From positions 1-8,023 of the forward strand of contig CALVVH010000051.1 in the NCBI GenBank assembly GCA_944363805.1: a stretch of DNA of 8,023 nucleotides, in the 5' to 3' direction. Positions 1 to 5,127 of the stretch are shown one piece after another. This stretch comes from an uncultured Bacilli bacterium. Its GTDB lineage: Bacteria; Bacillota_I; Bacilli_A; RF39; UBA660. Numbering within the stretch: position 1 is the stretch's first letter; each line of letters begins with the position of its first letter. The translations under genes and the position numbers were made by a program. The notes beneath the pieces are model-generated. The model was given only the letters and a program-made list of their open reading frames with translations. It did no database searches and was not told the DNA's origin.

Positions 1-353
1 CAATCGGCTGTACTAGATTTATCTATAATCATTTTTTAGATGAAAAAATAAATGATTATAAAAAAGCAGGCAAATCTAAAACTTGTTATGACCAAATAAA
101 AGAACTGCCAGCATTATGTGCAACAAATAGAGATAATAATTGGATGTTTATGGGGTTATATGAATGGACAATTTCCCGTCGTTCGGACGGTACGACTTAT
201 GCGTTCTATGTGATCAGCTCAGGCCGAGTGTACGTCGACTACGTGGGCTATAACTACTTTGCGGTGCGGCCATCCTTCTATTTGAATTCTGATGTAGAAA
301 TTTATGAAGGCAATACCGGAACTCAAAGTGATCCATATAGAATAGTAATTTAG
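1..353 (+). CDS. C-terminal part of a C-type-lectin-like (DUF6273-like) protein, probable DGR target; 5' end outside window
   Basis: The reading frame is open from the window edge (first whole codon at position 3) to TAG at 351-353, giving 116 visible residues. The ATG at 144 is internal, because the frame continues upstream and no ribosome site precedes it. The visible part has an AT-rich segment with spaced cysteines (IGCTRF, KTCYDQ, PALCAT), then NNWMFMGLYEW, a variable block (about residues 56-94 of the visible part), and a conserved-looking tail VRPSFYL...GTQSDPYRIVI. The pattern W-x(n)-AF-V-SSGRV-x(n)-VRPSFYL resembles the C-terminal lectin-like fold (DUF6273/FGE-like) of many surface proteins in gut Firmicutes; this is recall of the family, not a search. 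The base composition of the variable block points to a diversity-generating retroelement target whose C-terminus binds variable ligands. N-terminal localisation signals cannot be seen. The frame is intact and followed by a terminator. Confidence 0.75.
   Translation, partial: IGCTRFIYNHFLDEKINDYKKAGKSKTCYDQIKELPALCATNRDNNWMFMGLYEWTISRRSDGTTYAFYVISSGRVYVDYVGYNYFAVRPSFYLNSDVEIYEGNTGTQSDPYRIVI
168..284 (+). repeat. Candidate DGR variable region (VR)
   Basis: By hand count this 117-base block is about 51% GC, against about 28% for the in-frame bases before it (3-167) and about 30% after it (285-353). Adenine is only about 18%. Codons at surface-type positions are nearly all NNY forms reachable from AAC/AAT by changing A only (for example 231-242 TAC GTC GAC TAC and 246-260 GGC TAT AAC TAC TTT). 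The interspersed fixed codons avoid A (GCG, GTG, TCG, CGG). This is the signature left by adenine-directed mutagenic retrohoming. The GC-rich end near 261-278 (AVRPSF) would be the place for the initiation-of-mutagenic-homology site. No template repeat or reverse transcriptase is present in the window, so the call rests on composition and codon pattern. Confidence 0.6.
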
Positions 354-361
354 AACAAACT

Positions 362-391
362 AAAACAAGCATTTTGAATAATGCTTGTTTT
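362..391. terminator. Bidirectional intrinsic terminator between DGR-target gene and lexA
   Basis: This is a perfect 12-bp inverted repeat (AAAACAAGCATT at 362-373, AATGCTTGTTTT at 380-391) with a 6-base loop. It is followed by T-rich sequence on the plus strand, and on the minus strand its own A-run becomes a U-run. It sits between convergent genes and overlaps the lexA stop codon (390-392), so one hairpin can end both transcripts. Confidence 0.85.
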
Positions 392-1010
392 ATATTTTGC
401 GGTATAGACCAATTGCTTTACCTAATATTGTGATATTTGGGAATATTAATGGTTCCATCGTATCATTTTCCGGTTGTAAGCGAATATGATCTTTTTCTTT
501 GTAAAATGTTTTTAAAGTTACTTCATTTTCATCTGTCATGGCTACGACAATGTCACCATTCTTGGCATCATTTTGTCTTTTGACAATGACATAATCATTA
601 TCGTATATTCCTTTGTTAATCATCGATTCACCACTTACATGTAATGTAAATACTTCACCATTTTTTGGCATTAGTGATGCAGGTAGGTCGAAAAATTCAT
701 CTGGTTGTTCGATGGCTGTAATAGGATTACCTGCGGTAATTTTTCCAAGTAGAGGAACTTTAACTACATCCTCGTTTTTTTCTAAGTATTCATTGTCTAC
801 TAAAAGTTCAATTGTTCTAAACTTGTTATTAGTAGATTTGATGTAACCATTTTTTTCTAAGTTCTTAATGTGTACAAATACAGTAGCAGGACTATTTAAT
901 CCAACACCAGCACATATTTCTCTTATTGCTGGTGGATAGCCATGCATAGCTGTATACTTTTTAATATAAGTTAATATTTCTTCTTGTCTTGGTGTCAAAA
1001 TTTTGTTCAT
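390..1010 (-). CDS. lexA: LexA, SOS-response transcriptional repressor/autoprotease
   Basis: This 206-aa protein is the normal LexA length. The N-terminal winged helix (about 1-70) starts with LTPRQEEILTYI and includes YPPAIREIC and the recognition-helix region NSPATVFVHIKNLEKNGYI. The C-terminal S24 autoprotease domain has the Ala-Gly cleavage bond at A93-G94 (KITAGNP), catalytic Ser129 in VSGESM and Lys167 in VTLKTF, all spaced as in characterised LexA proteins. The start at 1010 is chosen because GGAGG (1016-1020) lies five bases upstream; the frame runs further upstream, but that part covers the promoter and SOS box. LexA represses DNA-damage genes and self-cleaves when stimulated by RecA filaments. 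It is divergent from a small membrane-protein gene, and SOS-like boxes in the shared gap imply autoregulation and control of that neighbour. The recognition segment differs somewhat from that of B. subtilis, in line with the diverged boxes. Confidence 0.97.
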   Translation of the reverse strand: MNKILTPRQEEILTYIKKYTAMHGYPPAIREICAGVGLNSPATVFVHIKNLEKNGYIKSTNNKFRTIELLVDNEYLEKNEDVVKVPLLGKITAGNPITAIEQPDEFFDLPASLMPKNGEVFTLHVSGESMINKGIYDNDYVIVKRQNDAKNGDIVVAMTDENEVTLKTFYKEKDHIRLQPENDTMEPLIFPNITILGKAIGLYRKI

Positions 1011-1026
1011 ATATACCTCCATATTC

Positions 1027-1055
1027 ATTTTACAATATATTGTGTAAAATGTCAA
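1027..1055 (-). promoter_or_regulatory. lexA promoter (sigma-A type)
   Basis: On the minus strand a perfect TTGACA (-35, 1050-1055) is followed after 17 bases by TAAAAT (-10, 1027-1032). The predicted start near 1020 leaves a leader of only about 10 bases, carrying the GGAGG directly. The -35 overlaps the SOS-like box at 1053-1066, as expected for LexA autorepression. Confidence 0.65.
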
Positions 1056-1066
1056 ACATTTGTTTA
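1053..1066. promoter_or_regulatory. SOS-like box 1 (LexA operator at lexA)
   Basis: CAAACATTTGTTTA has the AAAC-N4-GTTT dyad and matches 7 of the 10 fixed positions of the Firmicute box CGAAC-N4-GTTCG. It overlaps the -35 of the minus-strand lexA promoter. LexA binding here is inferred from position and similarity. Confidence 0.65.
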
Positions 1067-1075
1067 ATTTTATAA

Positions 1076-1104
1076 TTGACACAAACAAACATTCGCGTTA
1101 TATT
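1076..1104 (+). promoter_or_regulatory. Promoter of the small SOS-linked membrane-protein gene
   Basis: Perfect TTGACA (1076-1081), 17-base spacer, TATATT (1099-1104). The predicted start is near 1111, about 20 bases before the ATG at 1131. The spacer is almost filled by an SOS-like box, so LexA binding would directly block RNA polymerase. Confidence 0.8.
1082..1095. promoter_or_regulatory. SOS-like box 2 (LexA operator at the small gene)
   Basis: CAAACAAACATTCG matches CGAAC-N4-GTTCG at 8 of 10 fixed positions. It lies exactly between the -35 and -10 of the plus-strand promoter, the classic repressor position. It is 29 bases from box 1, so two LexA dimers could occupy the gap. Confidence 0.65.
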
Positions 1105-1130
1105 ATATTCAGAAAGAAGAGGTAATATAT

Positions 1131-1268
1131 ATGATGAATGTTTTAAAAAAGTATAGTGGAGTATTGTTTTTTTATTTAGTTATTATAGGAATGATTTTAC
1201 TTATTAATGCACGTTTTAGTGATTTAAATAATAGCGAAGTGCCAGTTGTTTATGCGATGAGCGAATAA
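1131..1268 (+). CDS. 45-aa single-pass membrane protein, probable SOS-induced (YneA/SosA-like position)
   Basis: The frame ATG ATG AAT...GAA TAA encodes a protein starting MMNVLKKYSG and ending YAMSE. A basic N-terminus (KK at 6-7) is followed by one hydrophobic segment at about residues 10-26 (VLFFYLVIIGMILL core), then a short polar tail. The predicted topology is N-in, C-out. The first ATG is preferred because AGAGG at 1118-1122 is eight bases upstream. The gene is divergent from lexA and has a consensus promoter with an SOS-like box in its spacer. In Bacillus the lexA-divergent gene is yneA, and in Staphylococcus it is sosA, both small membrane-anchored SOS cell-division inhibitors; by position this gene should play a similar role. 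No LysM domain or residue-level similarity to either is visible, so function is inferred from context only. A small membrane toxin or other damage-response peptide is the alternative. Confidence 0.75.
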   Translation: MMNVLKKYSGVLFFYLVIIGMILLINARFSDLNNSEVPVVYAMSE

Positions 1269-1298
1269 AACTTGTCGAATTTTCTCTAATTATAGTTC

Positions 1299-1327
1299 TA
1301 GATTTTAAAACATTATTATAGTATAAT
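1299..1327 (+). promoter_or_regulatory. Candidate promoter for the glycosyltransferase gene
   Basis: Perfect TATAAT at 1322-1327, with a weak -35-like TAGATT 17 bases upstream at 1299-1304. The implied start near 1334 falls at the ribosome site (1334-1340), giving a very short leader. No clear terminator separates it from the small gene, so read-through from the SOS promoter is possible. Confidence 0.45.
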
Positions 1328-1346
1328 TAAATTGGAGAAGATAGCT

Positions 1347-2489
1347 ATGGGAAAGAAAGTGTTAATTATTTATGCGCCATATGGTTCTGGGCATAAATCA
1401 ATTGCCGATAAGATAAATAATTATTTTGAAGAAAATAGTGATTTAGAAATAAAAGTATTAGATGTAGCAAAGTATTCAAACATTTTAGGTAAAGCTAGTA
1501 TTAAAATGTTTGATATTGTTACTAAACATAGTTTTCATAAGACATTTAGTTTTATTTATGATATGGCTGATAATAAGTTAGCTAGTTTAAGTCAAATGAA
1601 ATTAGTAAAAAAACTATTCGATAATGAAAAACTTCGGAAAGAAATTGTCGATTTTAATCCGGATTTAACTATATCTACGCACTTTTTCGGTGGTAATATA
1701 GTATCTTACTATAATAAAATTGGCCTTACTAAATCACTTATTATGACTGTTATAACTGATTATGCGTCCCATAGTTACTGGCGTAAAGATCACAAAAGTC
1801 AAGATGCTTTTATTGTTGCCAATGAAATAATGAAAAATGAAATGGTGAAGAAAGGAATAGATAGCAAAAAAATATATTCTTTTGGGCTTCCGTATGATCG
1901 CAAGCAAATGGAAGCAAAAGCTAGTAAAGAAGAGACTTATTTTAAATATGGAGTCGATGCTACTAAAAAGACATATTTATTTTTTGGAGGAGGAGCCATG
2001 GGCTCAATGGCTACTTTCGATTATTTGAAAGCTCTTATTTGGCGAGATTTTCCAATTAATATAATTTTTATAAGTGGTAGAAATACTAAGCTAGAAGAAA
2101 AAGCTAGAAGATATGTGATGAAAAAACATGCTACGAATGTTAAAGTTTTAGGTTTTACTAAAGATGTATATAGTTTGTTAAATATAAGTGATGTGGTTAT
2201 CAGTAAACCAGGTGGAGCTACTTTAACTGAGTGCATCGATATGCGAGTTCCTCTCATATTGATTCCAGGTAATGGAGGACCAGAAAAGTATAATGCTAAA
2301 TATATTGCCAAGAAGAAATATGGCTGTAAAGTAATGAGTGCATGGGGACTGACTAGAGCTGTAGATAAAACATTAAAAAATGAAAAGTTAGTAGAAAAAT
2401 GGCGAGATAATATGAATAAGCATGATAAGAATGAATCGACGAAAAAAATATTAGAGTTAACTTTAAAACTGTTGAAGGAGAAAAACTAA
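1347..2489 (+). CDS. GT28-family processive diacylglycerol glycosyltransferase (UgtP/MGDG-synthase-like)
   Basis: This 380-aa protein has the two Rossmann-like halves of the MGDG-synthase/UgtP family. The N-terminal acceptor-binding half opens with KVLIIYAPYGSGHKSIA, where GSGH at 13-16 is the family hallmark, and continues with PDLTISTHFFGG. The C-terminal half has FFGGGAMGS (a nucleotide-sugar loop) and the donor-binding stretch SKPGGATLTEC at about 286-296, followed by LILIPGNGGPEKYNAKYI. It should transfer a sugar from UDP-glucose or UDP-galactose to diacylglycerol at the inner membrane leaflet, making glycolipids for the membrane and possibly for lipoteichoic-acid anchors. Sugar and processivity cannot be read from sequence. 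The frame could begin with TTG at 1332, but ATG at 1347 has GGAGAAG (1334-1340) six bases upstream and starts directly on the first beta strand. There is no signal peptide or membrane span, as expected for a peripheral enzyme. Confidence 0.88.
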   Translation: MGKKVLIIYAPYGSGHKSIADKINNYFEENSDLEIKVLDVAKYSNILGKASIKMFDIVTKHSFHKTFSFIYDMADNKLASLSQMKLVKKLFDNEKLRKEIVDFNPDLTISTHFFGGNIVSYYNKIGLTKSLIMTVITDYASHSYWRKDHKSQDAFIVANEIMKNEMVKKGIDSKKIYSFGLPYDRKQMEAKASKEETYFKYGVDATKKTYLFFGGGAMGSMATFDYLKALIWRDFPINIIFISGRNTKLEEKARRYVMKKHATNVKVLGFTKDVYSLLNISDVVISKPGGATLTECIDMRVPLILIPGNGGPEKYNAKYIAKKKYGCKVMSAWGLTRAVDKTLKNEKLVEKWRDNMNKHDKNESTKKILELTLKLLKEKN

Positions 2490-2491
2490 TC

Positions 2492-2520
2492 TAGTATTTG
2501 TATAGAATTTGTGTTAATAT
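2492..2520 (+). promoter_or_regulatory. Weak candidate promoter of tRNA-Arg
   Basis: TAATAT at 2515-2520 would serve as -10, placing the start about six bases before the mature tRNA. The -35 at 17-bp spacing (TAGTAT, 2492-2497) is poor. No terminator is evident after the glycosyltransferase stop, so co-transcription with that gene is also possible. Confidence 0.3.
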
Positions 2521-2532
2521 ATTGATTGGTAA

Positions 2533-2608
2533 GTCCTCGTAGTTTAATGGATAAAACAAGCCCCTCCTAAGGGTTAGAGTGGAGGTTCGATTCCTCTCGA
2601 GGACGCCA
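2533..2608 (+). tRNA. tRNA-Arg (anticodon CCT)
   Basis: A complete cloverleaf is visible. The 7-bp acceptor pairs GTCCTCG (2533-2539) with CGAGGAC (2598-2604). The D stem is GTTT/AAAC. The anticodon stem is AGCCC/GGGTT around loop CTCCTAA, with anticodon CCT at 2566-2568. The T stem GGAGG/CCTCT encloses TTCGATT. Discriminator G2605 is followed by an encoded CCA (2606-2608). It reads AGG codons, and no intron or extra arm is present. Confidence 0.96.
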
Positions 2609-2624
2609 TTTATATGTTGTTTTT

Positions 2625-2661
2625 AAAACTGATTTGATCATATATGCAAGTCAGTTTTTTT
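2625..2661 (+). terminator. Intrinsic terminator after tRNA-Arg
   Basis: A 12-bp stem (AAAACTGATTTG at 2625-2636 with CAAGTCAGTTTT at 2647-2658, one G-U pair) encloses a 10-base loop and runs into a T7 tract ending at 2661. It ends the tRNA transcript just before the next gene. Confidence 0.88.
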
Positions 2662-2690
2662 CTTTTATAATATATTTTGGAGGTGTAATT

Positions 2691-3347
2691 ATGCCAGTAT
2701 ATAGAACTAAAAAAATAAAGAATTTTACTATAATGAGCAATTATCATTTGAGCGATAAAAACTTAAGTCTTAAAGCCAAAGGTTTATTATCATTAATGTT
2801 ATCTTTACCGAATAATTGGAATTTTTCAATAGCTGGACTTTGTGCAATATGTCAAGAAGGTAAGTTAGCTATTAAATCGACATTAAAAGAATTAGAAGAT
2901 AGAAATTATTTAATTATTGAAAAAGATAGAAATAATAAAGGTTTATTTGAATATACATATTTTATTTATGAAGAACCACAGGATATATATCAACAAAATT
3001 GTTTAGATATAAAAGAGTCAGTACAAATGAATATTAGTGCAGAACATAATAAGTTGACTTTGGAATTAATAGATAGTGGGTATATAGATGAATTTGATAA
3101 GCAAATAATTTATTATGATAATTTATTTGAAAAATTACTTGAAGAAGGAAACTCTTATAAAGACTTGATTAAAGTAATTAACTATGTTGTTGGGCGAATA
3201 ATTAAGAGGGGATTCAAAGATGAAAATGATAATGTAATAGAAAATAAATTTTGGTATTTTAAAAAATCTATAATCAATAATATTGATAAGATAAAATCAG
3301 ATAAGGAAAATCTGTGGGAAGACTTTGACATATCTGATTTTGAATAA
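2691..3347 (+). CDS. Winged-helix protein resembling plasmid/ICE replication-initiator (RepA/DnaD-like, DUF6017-like C-terminus)
   Basis: This 218-aa soluble protein starts MPVYRTKKIKNFTIMSN. The N-terminal 95 residues match the helix-turn-helix pattern common in mobile-element replication proteins of Firmicutes: LSLKAKGLLSLMLSLP (about 25-40), WNFSIAGLCAICQEGKLAIKSTLKELEDRNYLI (wing helices), then a FEYTYFIYEEP strand. The C-terminal part (about 120-205) has YDNLFEKLLEEG, YKDLIKVINYVVGRII and NKFWYFKKSIINNIDKI, recalling the C-terminal domain of those proteins; this is recognition by recall. It is shorter than the usual roughly 300 residues because the linker is short. The start at 2691 is set by GGAGGT (2679-2684) six bases upstream; codons before it overlap the terminator. 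A TATAAT at 2666-2671 without a good -35 may be its -10. No other mobile-element gene is in the window, so it may be an isolated chromosomal regulator. It ends three bases from the convergent lipoprotein gene with no visible hairpin. Confidence 0.7.
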   Translation: MPVYRTKKIKNFTIMSNYHLSDKNLSLKAKGLLSLMLSLPNNWNFSIAGLCAICQEGKLAIKSTLKELEDRNYLIIEKDRNNKGLFEYTYFIYEEPQDIYQQNCLDIKESVQMNISAEHNKLTLELIDSGYIDEFDKQIIYYDNLFEKLLEEGNSYKDLIKVINYVVGRIIKRGFKDENDNVIENKFWYFKKSIINNIDKIKSDKENLWEDFDISDFE

Positions 3348-3350
3348 AAA

Positions 3351-4307
3351 TTAGTTATTGATATATTTATTTAATATTTCATCTTTATATTCTGTAGTTG
3401 ATAGGTAATAGATAGTATTTCCTGCGTTTGGATGAACAATAATTATTAAAAAGTCATTTTCGTAGATGAATTCTTCGATTGATTTTATTGAAGTATCTTT
3501 AATATCACTATATTCTTTATATGATATTGGGGTATTAAATACTTCAGCAGTATCGAATACATCCATAGTTTCACCATTTATTGTAACGGTAGCATTGGTT
3601 ATATAGTAATTGTAAACCGTATAAGGTGCATCGACATTTTCAGTTACTTCAATTTTTTCAATTTTATCAGTCTTATCATATTCAGGATTAGTGATGGTAT
3701 CATGAATAAAAGGAATATATTCGATATTATCAAAATTAGAATATGATAGAGAATAGCGTTTATCTTCATTATTATAGATTAAATTTGTTAAATAATTTTC
3801 ATTAAAGTTAAAAGTTAAAGTTTTAGTTCTATCGATAGATTCACATAATCCCAGATTGTCAGTTTTAATACAAGTATATTTTTCATGACTAATATTAGCA
3901 TATGTCGATAAATCGATTAAAGTAGAATCTATTTTAGGGTAAAGATTAGCTATTTCTTCTTTAGTGTCAGGATTATAAAATTTATCATTTTCTAATTGAT
4001 AGGAAATATCATTGTTGTAAATTCCTCTTACTACGTTATAATATTTTTCACCCGTATATGTATAATTATTATCTTTAATAGTTATATCATAACTAAATGA
4101 ATAATTAGAGCTAGAAGTATTACGTATCAATGATGTGATTTCATTGATTGCATTAATATTTCTAGTTTGTTCTTCATATAATCTCTTTACATCACTAGGA
4201 ACATAGTCTTCAGGAAGAGAAGAGTCGGGATCTTCATTTGGCTTTTGATTAGCACAACCACTTGTCAATAATAAAATTATAGTTAGAAATAAAATGCTCT
4301 TTTTCAT
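3351..4307 (-). CDS. Secreted lipoprotein of unknown function
   Basis: The protein is 318 aa. A lipoprotein signal peptide is clear: MKKS, a hydrophobic core ILFLTIILLL, then TSGC with the lipid-bearing Cys at residue 18. The -3 residue of the lipobox is Thr rather than the usual Leu. A short acidic, Pro/Asp-rich linker (NEDPDSSLPEDY) follows. The rest is rich in Asn, Tyr, Thr and alternating beta patterns (YSFSYDITIKDNNYTYTGEKYYN; YTVYNYYITNATVTINGE), suggesting an extracytoplasmic beta-rich fold like that of unnamed lipoproteins. I do not recognise a family. The ribosome site AGGTGAA is seen on the minus strand at about 4313-4319. The gene diverges from an ABC ATPase/permease operon, and both arms carry the same palindrome in their promoter regions, so it is probably a co-regulated partner of that transporter. 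A role such as substrate binding, or sensing or protecting against a membrane-active compound, is inference. Confidence 0.85.
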   Translation of the reverse strand: MKKSILFLTIILLLTSGCANQKPNEDPDSSLPEDYVPSDVKRLYEEQTRNINAINEITSLIRNTSSSNYSFSYDITIKDNNYTYTGEKYYNVVRGIYNNDISYQLENDKFYNPDTKEEIANLYPKIDSTLIDLSTYANISHEKYTCIKTDNLGLCESIDRTKTLTFNFNENYLTNLIYNNEDKRYSLSYSNFDNIEYIPFIHDTITNPEYDKTDKIEKIEVTENVDAPYTVYNYYITNATVTINGETMDVFDTAEVFNTPISYKEYSDIKDTSIKSIEEFIYENDFLIIIVHPNAGNTIYYLSTTEYKDEILNKYINN

Positions 4308-4325
4308 TATAGTTCACCTGTTTAT

Positions 4326-4354
4326 AATATAGCAACTTTTAGTTGCTTTGTCTA
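4326..4354 (-). promoter_or_regulatory. Promoter of the lipoprotein gene
   Basis: On the minus strand TAGACA (-35, 4349-4354), a 17-base spacer and TATATT (-10, 4326-4331). The spacer is filled by the 17-bp palindrome at 4331-4347, the position of a classic repressor operator. Confidence 0.7.
4331..4347. promoter_or_regulatory. Palindromic operator, copy 1 (lipoprotein promoter)
   Basis: AGCAACTTTTAGTTGCT is a perfect 7-bp dyad around TTT. It has the same layout (AGCAAsT-N3-AsTTGCT, s = C or G) as the second copy at 4375-4391, with centres 44 bp apart, about four helical turns. It fills the spacer of the minus-strand promoter. The cognate regulator is not in the window. Confidence 0.65.
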
Positions 4355-4374
4355 TATAAATATTAAAGAATATT

Positions 4375-4391
4375 AGCAAGTAATACTTGCT
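4375..4391. promoter_or_regulatory. Palindromic operator, copy 2 (ABC operon promoter)
   Basis: AGCAAGTAATACTTGCT is a perfect 7-bp dyad around AAT and shares AGCAA..TTGCT with copy 1. Its centre (4383) is about 43 bases upstream of the predicted start of the ABC operon, touching the -35 region. A T-run follows, so a terminator hairpin was considered, but the matching second copy favours a protein-binding site. Confidence 0.6.
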
Positions 4392-4410
4392 CTTTTTTAT
4401 TATTCATTTA

Positions 4411-4419
4411 TGTTATCAT
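4411..4419 (+). promoter_or_regulatory. Extended -10 promoter of the ABC operon
   Basis: TGTTATCAT fits the extended -10 form TG-N-TATnAT (hexamer 4414-4419). No good -35 is found at 16-18 bases upstream (T-run at 4391-4396), consistent with a promoter that depends on the extended -10 or on an activator at the palindrome 4375-4391. The predicted start is near 4426, about 20 bases from the start codon. Confidence 0.5.
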
Positions 4420-4445
4420 TGAATTAGAAAATGGAGTAGATGTGT

Positions 4446-5123
4446 ATGGATGATAAATTAATTTATATTTCAAATTTAGTAAAAGAGTATCAAGTAGATA
4501 AAGAAAATGTAATTGTGTTAGACAATTTAAATATTGAGTTTTTGAGTGGTAAGTTTTATGCTATCATGGGACATTCAGGGAGTGGTAAATCAACTCTTAT
4601 AAACATTATCGGCTTGTTAGAAAATGCTACAAGTGGTAAGTATTATCTTAATGGTAGAGATGTTAGTGATTTAAAAGAAAATGAAAAAGCAAATATCAGG
4701 GCAAAGTATTTTGGTTTTATATTTCAAGATTACTTTTTGGATGCTAATTTAAAAGCATATGAAAACGTTATGATGCCAATGTTAATCGATAAGACAATTC
4801 ATAGCAAAGAGGCTAAAGAAAAAGCTATTAAACTGTTGGACAGTTTGGATTTGATTCATAGGATAAATCACTATCCTAAAGAACTATCGGGTGGAGAACA
4901 ACAGCGAGTTGCTATTGCTAGGGCGTTAGCAAATGATCCTAAAGTTATTTTAGCTGATGAACCAACGGGCAATTTGGATAAGAAAAACGAACAAAAAATA
5001 TTTTCTGATTTAAAAAAATTGAGTGAAAGTGGTAAATGTGTAATTGTGGTAAGTCATAGTTTGGAAATCAAGGAGTATGCTGATGTTATCTATAATTTAG
5101 AAGATGGAACTATAAGTGGGTGA
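4446..5123 (+). CDS. ABC transporter ATP-binding protein, MacB/LolD family
   Basis: This 225-aa ATPase has a complete set of motifs: Walker [10 protein letters not shown] (42-50), Q-loop Gln94 in FIFQDYF, signature LSGGEQQR (147-154), Walker B VILADEP (167-173) with D-loop GNLD, and switch His204 in VVSHS. The QDYFL after the Q-loop and the EPTGNLD run are typical of the MacB/LolD/FtsE group, whose partners are FtsX-type permeases. ATP hydrolysis at the inner face would drive conformational change across the membrane rather than classical import. ATG at 4446 is chosen over 4440 because GGAG (4433-4436) is nine bases upstream of it and only three from the other. The gene is the first of a three-gene operon, and its TGA lies four bases before the first permease. 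Confidence 0.93.
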   Translation: MDDKLIYISNLVKEYQVDKENVIVLDNLNIEFLSGKFYAIMGHSGSGKSTLINIIGLLENATSGKYYLNGRDVSDLKENEKANIRAKYFGFIFQDYFLDANLKAYENVMMPMLIDKTIHSKEAKEKAIKLLDSLDLIHRINHYPKELSGGEQQRVAIARALANDPKVILADEPTGNLDKKNEQKIFSDLKKLSESGKCVIVVSHSLEIKEYADVIYNLEDGTISG

Positions 5124-5127
5124 GAAT

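Noticed and set aside
168..284. GC-rich block as horizontally acquired or misassembled DNA
   Set aside because: It lies in frame inside one AT-rich gene with no frame break, and its NNY codon pattern is better explained by adenine-directed diversification.
144..353. A separate 69-aa gene starting at ATG 144
   Set aside because: The same frame is open back to the window edge and no ribosome site precedes 144, so this is the tail of a longer gene.
1011..1088. Longer LexA start at 1088
   Set aside because: The extra 26 codons cover the promoter and SOS box, and GGAGG is correctly placed for the ATG at 1010.
1332..1346. TTG start for the glycosyltransferase
   Set aside because: The TTG abuts the Shine-Dalgarno sequence GGAGAAG that serves the ATG at 1347.
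2021..2311. Minus-strand open frame inside the glycosyltransferase
   Set aside because: It is antisense to a well-recognised domain, with no ribosome site or family-like sequence. The same applies to the plus-strand frame at 613-846 and the minus-strand frames at 5710-5922 and 7031-7273.
2581..2608. tRNA-Arg 3' end as an attachment site
   Set aside because: No second copy of this sequence and no integrase occur in the window.
4375..4400. Hairpin plus T-run as an intrinsic terminator
   Set aside because: The stem is only 7 bp, no plus-strand gene would end there, and a matching palindrome lies 44 bp away in the divergent promoter, which favours an operator.
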